A DNA stretch of 57,154 nt from Clostridia bacterium (GTDB lineage Bacteria > Bacillota > Clostridia > Oscillospirales > CAG-272). Within the stretch, counting starts at the first letter, position 1; every line of letters starts with the position of its first letter. Of this stretch, positions 9,142-16,917 are shown one piece after another. The position numbers and the translations under genes were made by a program. The DNA lies in the NCBI GenBank assembly GCA_017505785.1, contig JAFVOQ010000003.1:1-57154 (forward strand). The letters run 5' to 3'. The notes under the pieces are model-generated. The model was not told the DNA's origin, did no database searches, and worked only from the letters and a program-made list of their open reading frames with translations.

Positions 9142-9446
9142 ACGTCTTTCCTTTCCTTGGGGAGAAGAATTTGTTAAAAACAAAAAAACTCGCCCCGAAT
9201 TAAAATCAGGACGAGGCGAAAATTCGCTCGCGGTACCACCCGAATTGAAGGCAAAAAGCCAACCACTCAAAGATCTGTAACGGGATCAACCGTATGGGGC
9301 TACTAACGCGCCTTTAGTCACGTGTTTCACCGCATCCACTCCAAAGGGAAACGCCACCCTCTCACCCGTAAGCTGCTTCCAGCCGTGTCAGCTCTCTCTT
9401 TAACGTTTTTTGAAAAGGGGCAACCTTTTTCACTGTGTTTTCTACA
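9142..9446 (-). promoter_or_regulatory. T-box leader of pheST (tRNA-Phe sensing)
   Basis: The minus strand carries the T-box core GGGTGGTACCGCG at 9229-9241. It is followed by an intrinsic terminator with arms CTCGTCC at 9209-9215 and GGGGCGAG at 9189-9196 and seven U (9182-9188). Upstream, 9245-9420 folds into the stem I/III region, beginning with an AGAGAGAGCTGA block. Uncharged tRNA pairs with the TGGT of the T-box to form the antiterminator. The gene order implies a Phe specifier; a TTC is present near 9348-9350 but I could not place the specifier loop with certainty. The leader fills the gap before pheS and would control all downstream genes. Confidence 0.93.
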
Positions 9447-9452
9447 AATGAT

Positions 9453-9480
9453 ATTATAACACAAAATTTGTAAAAATCAA
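9453..9480 (-). promoter_or_regulatory. Sigma-A promoter of the pheS operon
   Basis: The minus strand reads TTGATT (9475-9480), 16 bases, TATAAT (9453-9458). Transcription would start near 9446, just before the T-box leader. Confidence 0.8.
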
Positions 9481-9521
9481 GAGGTAATTTAAATATTTAC
9501 GTAACTTTTGCAAGGCAATAG

Positions 9522-9547
9522 AAAAGGCGTGCCGCGGCACGCCTTTT
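9522..9547 (-). terminator. Intrinsic terminator after the 9556-11013 gene
   Basis: A perfect GC-rich palindrome with arms AAAAGGCGTGCC and GGCACGCCTTTT lies nine bases beyond the stop codon. On the minus strand it is followed by TTTTCTATTG. It separates the DeoR unit from the pheS promoter. Confidence 0.85.
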
Positions 9548-9555
9548 AGAACAGT

Positions 9556-11013
9556 TTATTTCCACTTGCCAAGCTCCTCAAGCTGCTCCTGCTTTTCGCG
9601 CTCCTTCTTTACTTCTTCGTTGTGCTTTTCTGTGTCATGGAACGTTTCCCACATGCAGATCCATACCCAAATACAAGCGGGCACAAGACCGAGGAAAAAC
9701 GAGAACGGTTTGGCATCACTGCTGAAAAAGGGAATATACACAAAAAAGACCGGTGTGAAGGCGAGCGTAATGGTTTGCAGCCCTCGAAAGGCTTCTTTGA
9801 TGCATTTATGCTCGAATTCAAATGATTGCTTAAGATCAACGACGTTGTGATAGATATAAGCACGCTGTTTGTTGTTTATCATAGAGAGCTTGGTGTGCAG
9901 CTTGCTTGTATAAAACAGGGCAAGGAGCGTGTTGCACACGGCGTAAACGGCGGGGATCCACGATTTTTTTACAAAAACCACGTTATCGGGGTTTTTTAGA
10001 GCAGCAAAAGCTACAAGTGCGGCGGTGATAAGATAGTAAAGAGTCCAAAAGCCAATGCGCTTGAGTAGTTTTTTTGGCTCAATATCGCTTTTGGATCTTT
10101 GCCAAGTGTTGCGCCATGGTGGGAGGCTTTTCCGTTTGTACTGCTCAAGGGTGAGCGTATAGACCTGCCCCTCGCAATCGGCATAATAAATCACACCGTT
10201 ATAGGGGCAGATCAGCTCGGGCTCCACGTCAAAGCCAAGGGCGTACATGTTAATATCTGCAATTTGCCTGCCCTCGCGCACGTCCATGATCTGCATACGT
10301 GGCGGGTGCTTGACGTTTTCGGGATCGCGCACAGTACCGCCCTCGATTGATACGAGCATGCCGTCAAACAGGCAAGCTCCCTGCAGGTAGTGCGCCCAAG
10401 AGCCGTCAAATTGCGCAAGGATATTTTCCTTTGTCAAAACAACGCATTTGAGTCCTTGATCGTCTAAGATCTCGCCGTCGGTGGGGGAGGGCATATCAAA
10501 GGCAAAATAACGGGTCGCGGGCTCCTTGTCGCGCATGATAAAGGCGTAAAGACGGTTTGTTTCACTGTCCAAGATAAAGTTACCGTAAGGACGTTTGTCG
10601 GAGCCGTCCTCCATCGATTTCCAAAGGGTGAGATCCTCTACAAATCCGATTTTTATTATCTGCACCAACTTAGTGGAAAAGCTATCGCCCTGCCGTGTGA
10701 TGCGGTAAGCGCAAAGCATGCCCTCTCGGCGATCCGCAGCCTTTTTATAGTTGTTGTAAATGTTGGTATAGAGCAGCGGAAATTCATCGTAGGATTTTAT
10801 TTTTTCTGTGCCGAAAAACACAGTGTTGCTATGAGGGGAATATTCATCCGCCCGGTCAAGCACAAACTCCGAAACAAGTGTCTTTTTTTCAAGATCGTAC
10901 ACGTAGCAGTGTCCTCGGCTGTCAAAACGGAACAAAAGACCGTTATAAATGGCGCCGTCTTGACCTTTCTCGATCTTCATATATTTTTCATAGGTTAAAG
11001 CGGTATATTTCAT
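9556..11013 (-). CDS. Uncharacterised beta-rich protein with C-terminal membrane domain
   Basis: I do not recognise this 485-residue protein. Residues 1-300 look soluble and beta-rich, with repeated aromatic/acidic strands (LLFRFDSRGHCYVYDLEKK, GNFILDSETNRLYAF, GVIYYADCEGQVYTLT) reminiscent of a propeller-like sensor fold. Four hydrophobic segments follow at roughly 322-342, 350-368, 410-430 and 436-458, then a charged Lys/Glu tail (about 463-485) that may form a coiled coil. There is no signal peptide, so the large domain is probably cytoplasmic. It starts directly at the stop of the DeoR gene (TAAATG), so the two form one operon and a shared response is likely. Confidence 0.75.
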   Translation of the reverse strand: MKYTALTYEKYMKIEKGQDGAIYNGLLFRFDSRGHCYVYDLEKKTLVSEFVLDRADEYSPHSNTVFFGTEKIKSYDEFPLLYTNIYNNYKKAADRREGMLCAYRITRQGDSFSTKLVQIIKIGFVEDLTLWKSMEDGSDKRPYGNFILDSETNRLYAFIMRDKEPATRYFAFDMPSPTDGEILDDQGLKCVVLTKENILAQFDGSWAHYLQGACLFDGMLVSIEGGTVRDPENVKHPPRMQIMDVREGRQIADINMYALGFDVEPELICPYNGVIYYADCEGQVYTLTLEQYKRKSLPPWRNTWQRSKSDIEPKKLLKRIGFWTLYYLITAALVAFAALKNPDNVVFVKKSWIPAVYAVCNTLLALFYTSKLHTKLSMINNKQRAYIYHNVVDLKQSFEFEHKCIKEAFRGLQTITLAFTPVFFVYIPFFSSDAKPFSFFLGLVPACIWVWICMWETFHDTEKHNEEVKKEREKQEQLEELGKWK

Positions 11014-11808
11014 TTATTCCTCACATTCGGGGGCGCGGTAGACTGTTACACTGTTGGATTCAAACAAATTGAGGGTTTCCTCGGCGATTTCCCCCCCCTC
11101 TTCGGTGACGATCGCATCGATCTCGGCAAGATCCGCAAAGGCATAGGTTGAACGCACGTCAAATTTACTTGAGTCTGTTGCCACACAGCAAAAGCGTGCG
11201 TGGTCTATCATTGTAGACATAATGATGCCTTCCTCAATATTTGAGGTCATGACATCGCGTCCGCTGATCGCAGAGATGCCGAGAAAAGCCTTGTTGAATG
11301 TGAACTTTTTGAGCATATCTACGGCAAGCGAGCCGCCCGTGTAATGCTCATCTGCACGCATGATGCCGCCAAGCATAATGACCTCACCGGACATTAGATT
11401 TTGGCGCATGCGGTTTTGCAAAACAGCGGCGATCTTAATGGAATTTGTCACCACCAGCACGTTGCGCGCCGAAATCGAGGCGGCAAGCACCTCCATTGTG
11501 CTGCCGCTTGAAATAGCAATGGTATCGTTATCTTCAATCAGATTTTCGGCAATAAATTTGCCGATCGATACCTTGGCACTGTGGTTTCGTTGGTGGCGAA
11601 TGTCATAGGTATCCTCGCGCACGGCAAACTGAATCGGCACAGCACCGCCGCGCACCTTTTTGAGAAGATTTTTTTCGGAAAGAAAATTGATGTCGCGGCG
11701 TATTGTTTCAATGGAAACATTGTATTTTTTGGCAAGCTCGGAGATAGAAACCTCGCCATTTTTAATTGCTTGTTCCTTGATTTGACGTTGACGTTCTGAT
11801 GTCAGCAT
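11014..11808 (-). CDS. DeoR/GlpR-family transcriptional regulator
   Basis: A 264-residue repressor-type protein. An N-terminal DeoR winged helix-turn-helix covers about 1-58, with ISELAKKYNVSIETIRRDIN as the recognition region. A DeoR C-terminal sensor domain (about 75-250) has the phosphate-sugar binding pattern AISSGSTMEVLA and VVTNSIK, then FLGISAISG and ATDSSKFD. The family usually senses phosphorylated sugars or glycerol phosphate. The gene is divergent from the M81/FAD-dehydrogenase cluster across a repeat-rich 324-base spacer, which makes that cluster and itself the likely targets. Confidence 0.9.
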   Translation of the reverse strand: MLTSERQRQIKEQAIKNGEVSISELAKKYNVSIETIRRDINFLSEKNLLKKVRGGAVPIQFAVREDTYDIRHQRNHSAKVSIGKFIAENLIEDNDTIAISSGSTMEVLAASISARNVLVVTNSIKIAAVLQNRMRQNLMSGEVIMLGGIMRADEHYTGGSLAVDMLKKFTFNKAFLGISAISGRDVMTSNIEEGIIMSTMIDHARFCCVATDSSKFDVRSTYAFADLAEIDAIVTEEGGEIAEETLNLFESNSVTVYRAPECEE

Positions 11809-11880
11809 ACGGTAACTCCTTAAGAATCGGTCTTGTTTTTTAGAAAGTAAGCCTCTTGAGCTGTAAAATTATCTTATCAC

Positions 11881-12010
11881 AAAACACACCAAAAGTCAAC
11901 ATTTTAGTGTGGAGTTTGCGAAAAATCCAACAAAGAAATGTGGTGTTTGGGCGAAAAGCAAAAAAACCACAAAACTCCACGCACTGTTGTGGTGTTTCGT
12001 TGGATTTTTT
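11881..12010. promoter_or_regulatory. Clustered TGTGGTGTTT-like boxes, candidate DeoR operators
   Basis: Related boxes recur in both orientations: AGTGTGGAGTTTGCG (11906-11920), ATGTGGTGTTTGGGCG (11938-11953), an inverted copy AAACTCCAC (11972-11980) beside AAACCAC (11964-11970), and TTGTGGTGTTTCG (11987-11999). A longer inverted pair, AAAAATCCAAC (11921-11931) and GTTGGATTTTT (11999-12009), brackets most of them. They sit between the divergent DeoR gene and the M81 promoter, ending about 45 bases before its -35 box. Nothing in the 324-base gap looks coding. Confidence 0.6.
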
Positions 12011-12053
12011 TTGAAAAATCCGCAAAAAATATGAGGAATTTTGCCCGAAAGTA

Positions 12054-12082
12054 TTGACAATGGCTTGCATTTATGCGATAAT
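12054..12082 (+). promoter_or_regulatory. Sigma-A promoter of the M81/FAD dehydrogenase operon
   Basis: TTGACA (12054-12059), 17 bases, GATAAT (12077-12082). Transcription would start near 12090, about 43 bases before the M81 ATG, which has AAGGGG upstream. Confidence 0.85.
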
Positions 12083-12132
12083 ATATGGTGGAAATTTTCT
12101 TGTTTCTATGAATAGAAAAAGGGGCTGAATTT

Positions 12133-13638
12133 ATGAAAATTTTGCTTGGCGGCCTCAATCAAGAGGTCAACTCTTTTTCGCCCGGTAAAACGACCGAGGC
12201 TGAATACAAAAGAAAGCAGTATTTGCTTGGTGATGCACTCATCAAGGCTGCCTCGGAGCACGTACGCGCATACTCGGATCTTTTCGATGCGGTGGGCGGC
12301 GCTTACAACGTGCTTGTGGGCGGCGGTGCTGAGGTCATTTCCGGCGGCTTTGCCGGTGCACAGTCGGGCGGCATCATTGAGCAATCGATGCTTGACGGTT
12401 ACATCGCTCACATTAAAGAGGTTACGCGCCGGAGCCTCCCGCTTGACGGCGTGGTGCTTGTGATGCACGGTGCGGCGCAAAGTGACTGCAGCGACGATCC
12501 CGAGGGTGATATCATTGTTGCCGTTCGTGAGATCGTTGGAGATAACGTGCCGATCTCGGTATCGCTCGACCTGCACGGAAACGTTACCGAGCGCATGGTG
12601 AAAAACGCCAACACCATTTCGCTCTACCAGCATTATCCCCACGTGGATATTTGGGAAGCGGGGGAGCGCGCCGCGCGCCTTTGCCTTGGGCTTGTGAAGG
12701 GCGAGATCGCCCCCAAAATGGCGTACGTTCAAATCCCTATGATCGTGCCTGCCAGCGCATATACCACCGAAACCGAGCCGCTTGTTTCCTTAATGAATAA
12801 AGCACACGCTTACGTGGCTGAAGGAAAGCTGCTTGATTTCTCTATCTCGCAGATGCAGCCCTGGCTTGACGTTAAGGACGGTTACAGCTCCGTTGTTGCG
12901 ATCGGCGAGGATGCAAACGTGGCAGCAGATATTGCAAAGGAGCTTGCGGGTGAGCTTTGGGAAATGCGACATGCGTTTACAACCGAGCTCTCAAGCGTTG
13001 ACGAGGTGATTGCGATCGCCGAGAGAAACGAGAGTGGCAAGCCCGTGATCTTAAATGACTTTGCCGACTCCGCCAATGCAGGGGCGGCAGGGGACAGTGC
13101 CGAGGTCATCGAGCGAGTTTTGGCACTTGGCTCTGACGTACGCGGTCTTATGTACCTCAACGACGCCGAGTTTGTTGCCGCTTGCTGCGAGGCGGGTGCC
13201 GGTAACACGGTGAAGGCTTCGCTTGGTGCTACGATCAGCAAAAAGCTTTACACCCCCGTACCGGTTGAGGCTGAGGTCAAGGCGCTCTTTGACGGTAATA
13301 TGTTCATTCACGGCAATTTTACCAATTACGGCTCCTCGGCGGTTGTGAAGATCCGCAACATGATCGTGGTGGTTACTACCCAGCATTTTTATCACGGCGA
13401 TCCTGCGCTCTACCGTGCCTTCGGCTACGACCCGATGGATTTCCAAATGGTGGTCGTCAAAGCATGCACATCCTTCCGCGCGTTCTACGGGCCCCTCACA
13501 GATCTCATTTACCCCGTTAGCACAAAGGGTCCTGCCACGGCAAACCTGTTGTCCTTGCCCTTTGAAAAGCTCCCCCGTAGCTTTTATCCCTTCAGTGACG
13601 GTGAATTTACCCCAACCGTAAATGCGTGGGGCAAATAA
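12133..13638 (+). CDS. M81 family metallopeptidase (MlrC-like)
   Basis: A 501-residue member of the M81/MlrC family, named after microcystinase C, whose wider members are predicted metal-dependent hydrolases of unknown natural substrate. The N-terminus MKILLGGLNQEVNSFSP matches the family's G-x-x-x-E-x-N-x-F-S pattern. A metal-binding core contains VMHGA (about 110-114), SLDLHGN (about 143-149) and YPHVDIWEAG. A C-terminal MlrC domain with NDFADSANAGAAGDS follows (about 309-323). It has no signal peptide, so it is cytoplasmic. It is the first gene of a plus-strand unit with a GlpA-like dehydrogenase module, which hints at a catabolic substrate rather than a toxin. Confidence 0.88.
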   Translation: MKILLGGLNQEVNSFSPGKTTEAEYKRKQYLLGDALIKAASEHVRAYSDLFDAVGGAYNVLVGGGAEVISGGFAGAQSGGIIEQSMLDGYIAHIKEVTRRSLPLDGVVLVMHGAAQSDCSDDPEGDIIVAVREIVGDNVPISVSLDLHGNVTERMVKNANTISLYQHYPHVDIWEAGERAARLCLGLVKGEIAPKMAYVQIPMIVPASAYTTETEPLVSLMNKAHAYVAEGKLLDFSISQMQPWLDVKDGYSSVVAIGEDANVAADIAKELAGELWEMRHAFTTELSSVDEVIAIAERNESGKPVILNDFADSANAGAAGDSAEVIERVLALGSDVRGLMYLNDAEFVAACCEAGAGNTVKASLGATISKKLYTPVPVEAEVKALFDGNMFIHGNFTNYGSSAVVKIRNMIVVVTTQHFYHGDPALYRAFGYDPMDFQMVVVKACTSFRAFYGPLTDLIYPVSTKGPATANLLSLPFEKLPRSFYPFSDGEFTPTVNAWGK

Positions 13639-13685
13639 TTTAGTTTGAAAGCAATTTAAAATGCTTAATAGATAAGGAGAACACT

Positions 13686-15125
13686 ATGAAAAAGACAGAT
13701 GTTGTCATCATTGGTGCCGGCGCCGTAGGCAGTGCGCTTGCCCGTGAGCTCTCGAAGTACCAGCTTGACGTGACCGTAGTTGAAAAGAACGCGGACGTTG
13801 GCGGCGACAGCTCGAAATCGAACAGTGCAATCATTCACACCGGCTACGATGCAAAGCCCGGTACGCTCGAGAGCGAGCTTGTGGTTGCGGCAAACCCCAT
13901 GTACGATGAGATTTGCAAGGATCTTGATATTCCTTTCAAGCGCATCGGTGCGATCCTGCCCGCGTTTAACGACGAGCAGATGGAGCAGCTTCCCGCGATC
14001 AAGCACAAGGCAATGCAAAACCGCGTTTACGACGTTGAGTACAAGACCGCGGCAGAGCTGCTTGAAATGGAGCCTGAGCTCAACCCCGAGGTAAAGGGCG
14101 GTCTGTTCATTCCTCGCGAGAGCATCATCGATCCGTTCCTGTTCTGCATTGCACTTGCTGAGAACGCAGCCGACAACGGCGTGCACTTCGAGCTTGCAAC
14201 CAAGGTTATCGGCATCGAGCAAAAGGACGGTGCGGTTACGACCGTTAAGACCGACAAGGGCGACATCGAGTGCAAATACATCATCAATGCCGCAGGCCTT
14301 TACTGCGATGAGATCGCTTCCTTCGTTGGTAAGAACGATTACTACGTAACGCCCCGTAAGGGTCAGTTCTACATCCTTGACAAGAAGACCTCCTGCAAGG
14401 TTAATTACATCGTGCTTCCCATTCCTACCAAGGTTACCAAGGGTAAGCTGATGTGCCCCACCATGCACGGCAATATGCTTGTTGGTCCTACTGCAGAGGA
14501 TATGCTGGATAAGGAAGATAAGAGCACCAATACCGAGGGCCTTGAGAGCATCGCTGCCGATGTACGCAAGATGATCCCGCGTGTCAATCTTCGTGACTCT
14601 ATCACCCAGTACTCCGGTCTTCGCGCACAGCGCAATCCCGAGGGTCTTAACATTGACATGTACGACGATCTGAAGGGCTACGTTAACATTTCCGGCGTGC
14701 GTTCCACGGGTCTTACCAACTCCGTGGCAGTTGCCAAATACGTTGCAGACCTTCTTATCGAGTCCGGTATGAAGGCAGAGCCTAAGACCGACTTCATCAA
14801 GACCCGCAAGGGCACCCCCCACTTTGCAGAGCTTTCCGCTGAGGAAAAGGCAGAGCTTATCGCAAAGGATGCTCGCTACGGTAACGTGATCTGCCGTTGC
14901 GAAACCATTACCGAAGGTCAGATCTGTGATGCGATCAACCGTACCCTTGGTGCTCGTACCGTTGACGGCGTAAAGCGTCGCGTACGTGCAGGCATGGGTC
15001 GTTGCCAGGGCGGCTTCTGCGGTCCTCGCGTGATCGAGATCATTGCTCGTGAGCTTGGCATTTCTCCCGACGAAGTTTGCAAGAACAACGAGGGCTCCGA
15101 AATGCTCACAGGCTTTGTAAGATAA
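13686..15125 (+). CDS. GlpA-like FAD-dependent dehydrogenase with BFD-type [2Fe-2S] domain
   Basis: A 479-residue protein of the DAO/GlpA/LhgO class. A Rossmann FAD motif GAGAVG lies at 10-15, then EKNADVGGDSSKSNSAIIHTGY, where substrate-site residues are expected. IINAAGLYCDEIA and SGLRAQ are also present. After about residue 395 a BFD-like domain carries four cysteines, Cys403-x-Cys405 and Cys440-x4-Cys445, that would hold a [2Fe-2S] cluster. The best-known relatives oxidise sn-glycerol 3-phosphate or L-2-hydroxyglutarate. No glycerol kinase or facilitator lies nearby, so the substrate is open. AAGGAG precedes the ATG; the oxidoreductase follows after 17 bases. Confidence 0.88.
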   Translation: MKKTDVVIIGAGAVGSALARELSKYQLDVTVVEKNADVGGDSSKSNSAIIHTGYDAKPGTLESELVVAANPMYDEICKDLDIPFKRIGAILPAFNDEQMEQLPAIKHKAMQNRVYDVEYKTAAELLEMEPELNPEVKGGLFIPRESIIDPFLFCIALAENAADNGVHFELATKVIGIEQKDGAVTTVKTDKGDIECKYIINAAGLYCDEIASFVGKNDYYVTPRKGQFYILDKKTSCKVNYIVLPIPTKVTKGKLMCPTMHGNMLVGPTAEDMLDKEDKSTNTEGLESIAADVRKMIPRVNLRDSITQYSGLRAQRNPEGLNIDMYDDLKGYVNISGVRSTGLTNSVAVAKYVADLLIESGMKAEPKTDFIKTRKGTPHFAELSAEEKAELIAKDARYGNVICRCETITEGQICDAINRTLGARTVDGVKRRVRAGMGRCQGGFCGPRVIEIIARELGISPDEVCKNNEGSEMLTGFVR

Positions 15126-15142
15126 GAAAGGAGTGCATCAAA

Positions 15143-16384
15143 ATGGCTGAAAAGATTTATGACGTAATCGTTGTCGGCGGTGGCCCTGCAGGCCTTGCCG
15201 CTGCTGTTGGCGCAAAGGAAGCTGGCGCTAAGGATGTACTTATTGTAGAGCGTGACGTAAGCCTTGGCGGTATTTTGCAGCAGTGCATTCACCCCGGCTT
15301 TGGCTTGAAGCACTTCAATGCAGAGCTTTCGGGCCCTGAGTATGCATACCGCTTTATTGAGAAGGTAAAGGCTACCGATATCGAGGTTAAGCTTGATACT
15401 ATGGTGCTTGAGGTTGGCGACCACTCGGTGGTTGGTATCAACCCCAAGGACGGTCTGTTTGTTGCCAAGGGCAAGAGTATCGTGCTTGCTATGGGTTGCC
15501 GTGAGCGTACCCGTGGCGCGATCATGACCCCCGGCACGCGTCCTGCAGGTGTTTACACCGCAGGTGCCGCACAGCGTCTTGTCAACCGTCAGAACATGAT
15601 GGTTGGTAAAAAGGTTGTGATTCTTGGCTCCGGTGACATTGGCATGATCATGGCTCGCCGTATGACCCTTGAGGGCGCAAAGGTTCTTGCTGTTGCAGAG
15701 CTTATGGACTACACTGCAGGCCTTACCCGTAACCGCGTACAGTGCCTTGATGACTTCGGTATTCCGCTTCTCCTTTCTCACACCATTGTTGAGATCAAGG
15801 GTAACAAGCGCGTTGAGGGCGTTGTCATTGCCGAGGTAGATCCCGCAACCAAGAAGCCCATTAAGGGTACCGAGGTGCTCTACGAGTGCGATACTCTGCT
15901 TCTTTCCTGCGGTCTTATCCCTGAGAACGAGCTTACCAAGGAGGCCGGCATTAAGATCAACCCGATCACCAACGGTCCCGAGGTCAACCAGTTCATGCAG
16001 ACCAACTTTGAGTACGTGTTTGCTTGCGGCAACGTAGTACACGTAAACGACCTTGTAGATAACGTAACCGACGAGTCTCTGCGTGCAGGCAGCTATGCCG
16101 CACAGTACGCAGCTGGCACTCTCCCCAAGGCTGCCGAGATCCCCTCTGTTACCGGCAACAACGTTCGTTACATCTGCCCGCAGAGAATCTGCCCCGAGGC
16201 TCCCGCAAAGCTCTTCTTCCGTGCAGCAGCTCCCAAGCTTGGCGTTACCATGAAGGTTTATGCCGACGATAAGGAGATCTTCTCGAAGAAGCTCATCAAG
16301 ATCAATCCCGGTGAGATGGAGCACGTTGAGGTTAGCCCCGAGGATATGAAGGGCGTTTCTGCTATCAAGATCGAAGTGGTCTAA
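15143..16384 (+). CDS. NAD/FAD-dependent oxidoreductase partner of the GlpA-like protein
   Basis: A 413-residue flavoprotein with two dinucleotide folds: FAD motif GGGPAG (12-17) and NAD-binding motif ILGSGDIGM near 162. GCRERTRGA and a late FACGNVVHVNDLVD, typical of the flavin-binding end, are also present. The C-terminal tail (about 330-413) is extra relative to a simple thioredoxin-reductase fold. In Firmicutes this type is found next to a GlpA-like gene and a DUF1667 gene, and is thought to relay electrons from the dehydrogenase. The ATG at 15143 follows AAAGGAG; an earlier in-frame ATG lies inside the upstream gene and is not used. Confidence 0.87.
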   Translation: MAEKIYDVIVVGGGPAGLAAAVGAKEAGAKDVLIVERDVSLGGILQQCIHPGFGLKHFNAELSGPEYAYRFIEKVKATDIEVKLDTMVLEVGDHSVVGINPKDGLFVAKGKSIVLAMGCRERTRGAIMTPGTRPAGVYTAGAAQRLVNRQNMMVGKKVVILGSGDIGMIMARRMTLEGAKVLAVAELMDYTAGLTRNRVQCLDDFGIPLLLSHTIVEIKGNKRVEGVVIAEVDPATKKPIKGTEVLYECDTLLLSCGLIPENELTKEAGIKINPITNGPEVNQFMQTNFEYVFACGNVVHVNDLVDNVTDESLRAGSYAAQYAAGTLPKAAEIPSVTGNNVRYICPQRICPEAPAKLFFRAAAPKLGVTMKVYADDKEIFSKKLIKINPGEMEHVEVSPEDMKGVSAIKIEVV

Positions 16385-16401
16385 GAAAGGAGTAAGGTAT
16401 T

Positions 16402-16767
16402 ATGGTAACCAAGGATATTATTTGTATTACTTGCCCCCAGGGCTGTATCATTAAGGTTTGCGGCGACCCCGAAAAGGGTGAGATCGTTAGCTGTGAGGGC
16501 TTTAAGTGCAAGCGCGGCAAGGCATATGCTGAAAACGAGTTTGTACATCCTCTTCGTATTCTTACCTCTTCGGTTAAGACCGCCGGTGCCGCTGTTCCGC
16601 TTGTGGCAGTGAGAACCGCTGCTCCCATTCCGAAGGAGCTGCAGATGCAGGGCATGGAGGAGATCAAAAAGCTCACTGTTTCGGGTAAGGTTGTACCCGG
16701 TGACGTGATCGTTGAAAACTTCCTTGGCACAGGTGTTGCACTTGTTGCATCCGGTAGCCTGGAATAA
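16402..16767 (+). CDS. DUF1667 cysteine-rich protein
   Basis: A 121-residue protein of the DUF1667 family, usually the third member of the GlpA-like/oxidoreductase module. Its N-terminal cysteines Cys8, Cys11 and Cys15 (CITCPQGC) and Cys31 and Cys36 look like ligands for an iron-sulphur cluster or zinc. The rest is a small beta domain ending in ENFLGTGVALVASGSL. It begins 17 bases after the previous stop with AAAGGAG upstream, and a strong terminator follows. The likely job is electron transfer or complex assembly for the dehydrogenase; this is inferred from context. Confidence 0.88.
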   Translation: MVTKDIICITCPQGCIIKVCGDPEKGEIVSCEGFKCKRGKAYAENEFVHPLRILTSSVKTAGAAVPLVAVRTAAPIPKELQMQGMEEIKKLTVSGKVVPGDVIVENFLGTGVALVASGSLE

Positions 16768-16785
16768 TTCTATCGCTTGTTTTAG

Positions 16786-16822
16786 GGATCGGCTCAGCTT
16801 TGAGCCGATCCTTTCTCTTTTT
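16786..16822 (+). terminator. Intrinsic terminator after the FAD dehydrogenase operon
   Basis: An 11-bp stem GGATCGGCTCA/TGAGCCGATCC with a GCTT loop is followed by TTTCTCTTTTT. It begins 18 bases after the DUF1667 stop. Confidence 0.93.
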
Positions 16823-16856
16823 CCCGTGAACGAATCGTTCATTTTTCTTTAAAATA

Positions 16857-16885
16857 TTGATTTTTAAGGATATTTGTGCTATACT
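16857..16885 (+). promoter_or_regulatory. Sigma-A promoter of coaX
   Basis: TTGATT (16857-16862), 17 bases, TATACT (16880-16885). A near-palindrome TGAACGAATCGTTCA (16827-16841) lies 15 bases upstream of the -35 box and could be an operator. Confidence 0.75.
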
Positions 16886-16917
16886 AATATATCATTAAGC
16901 TTTGAAGGAGTGGCACT

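Noticed and set aside
9142-9270. N-terminal extension of pheS into the leader
   Set aside because: The extra codons translate the T-box terminator and T-box core; the ATG at 9141 has a proper ribosome site.
10878-11072. Small plus-strand open frame opposite the DeoR/unknown gene junction
   Set aside because: No ribosome site and wholly antisense to two better-supported genes.
14918-16324. A 468-codon minus-strand open frame opposite the FAD oxidoreductase genes
   Set aside because: It is a shadow produced by the strong codon bias of the plus-strand genes; it has no start signal and crosses the gene boundary.
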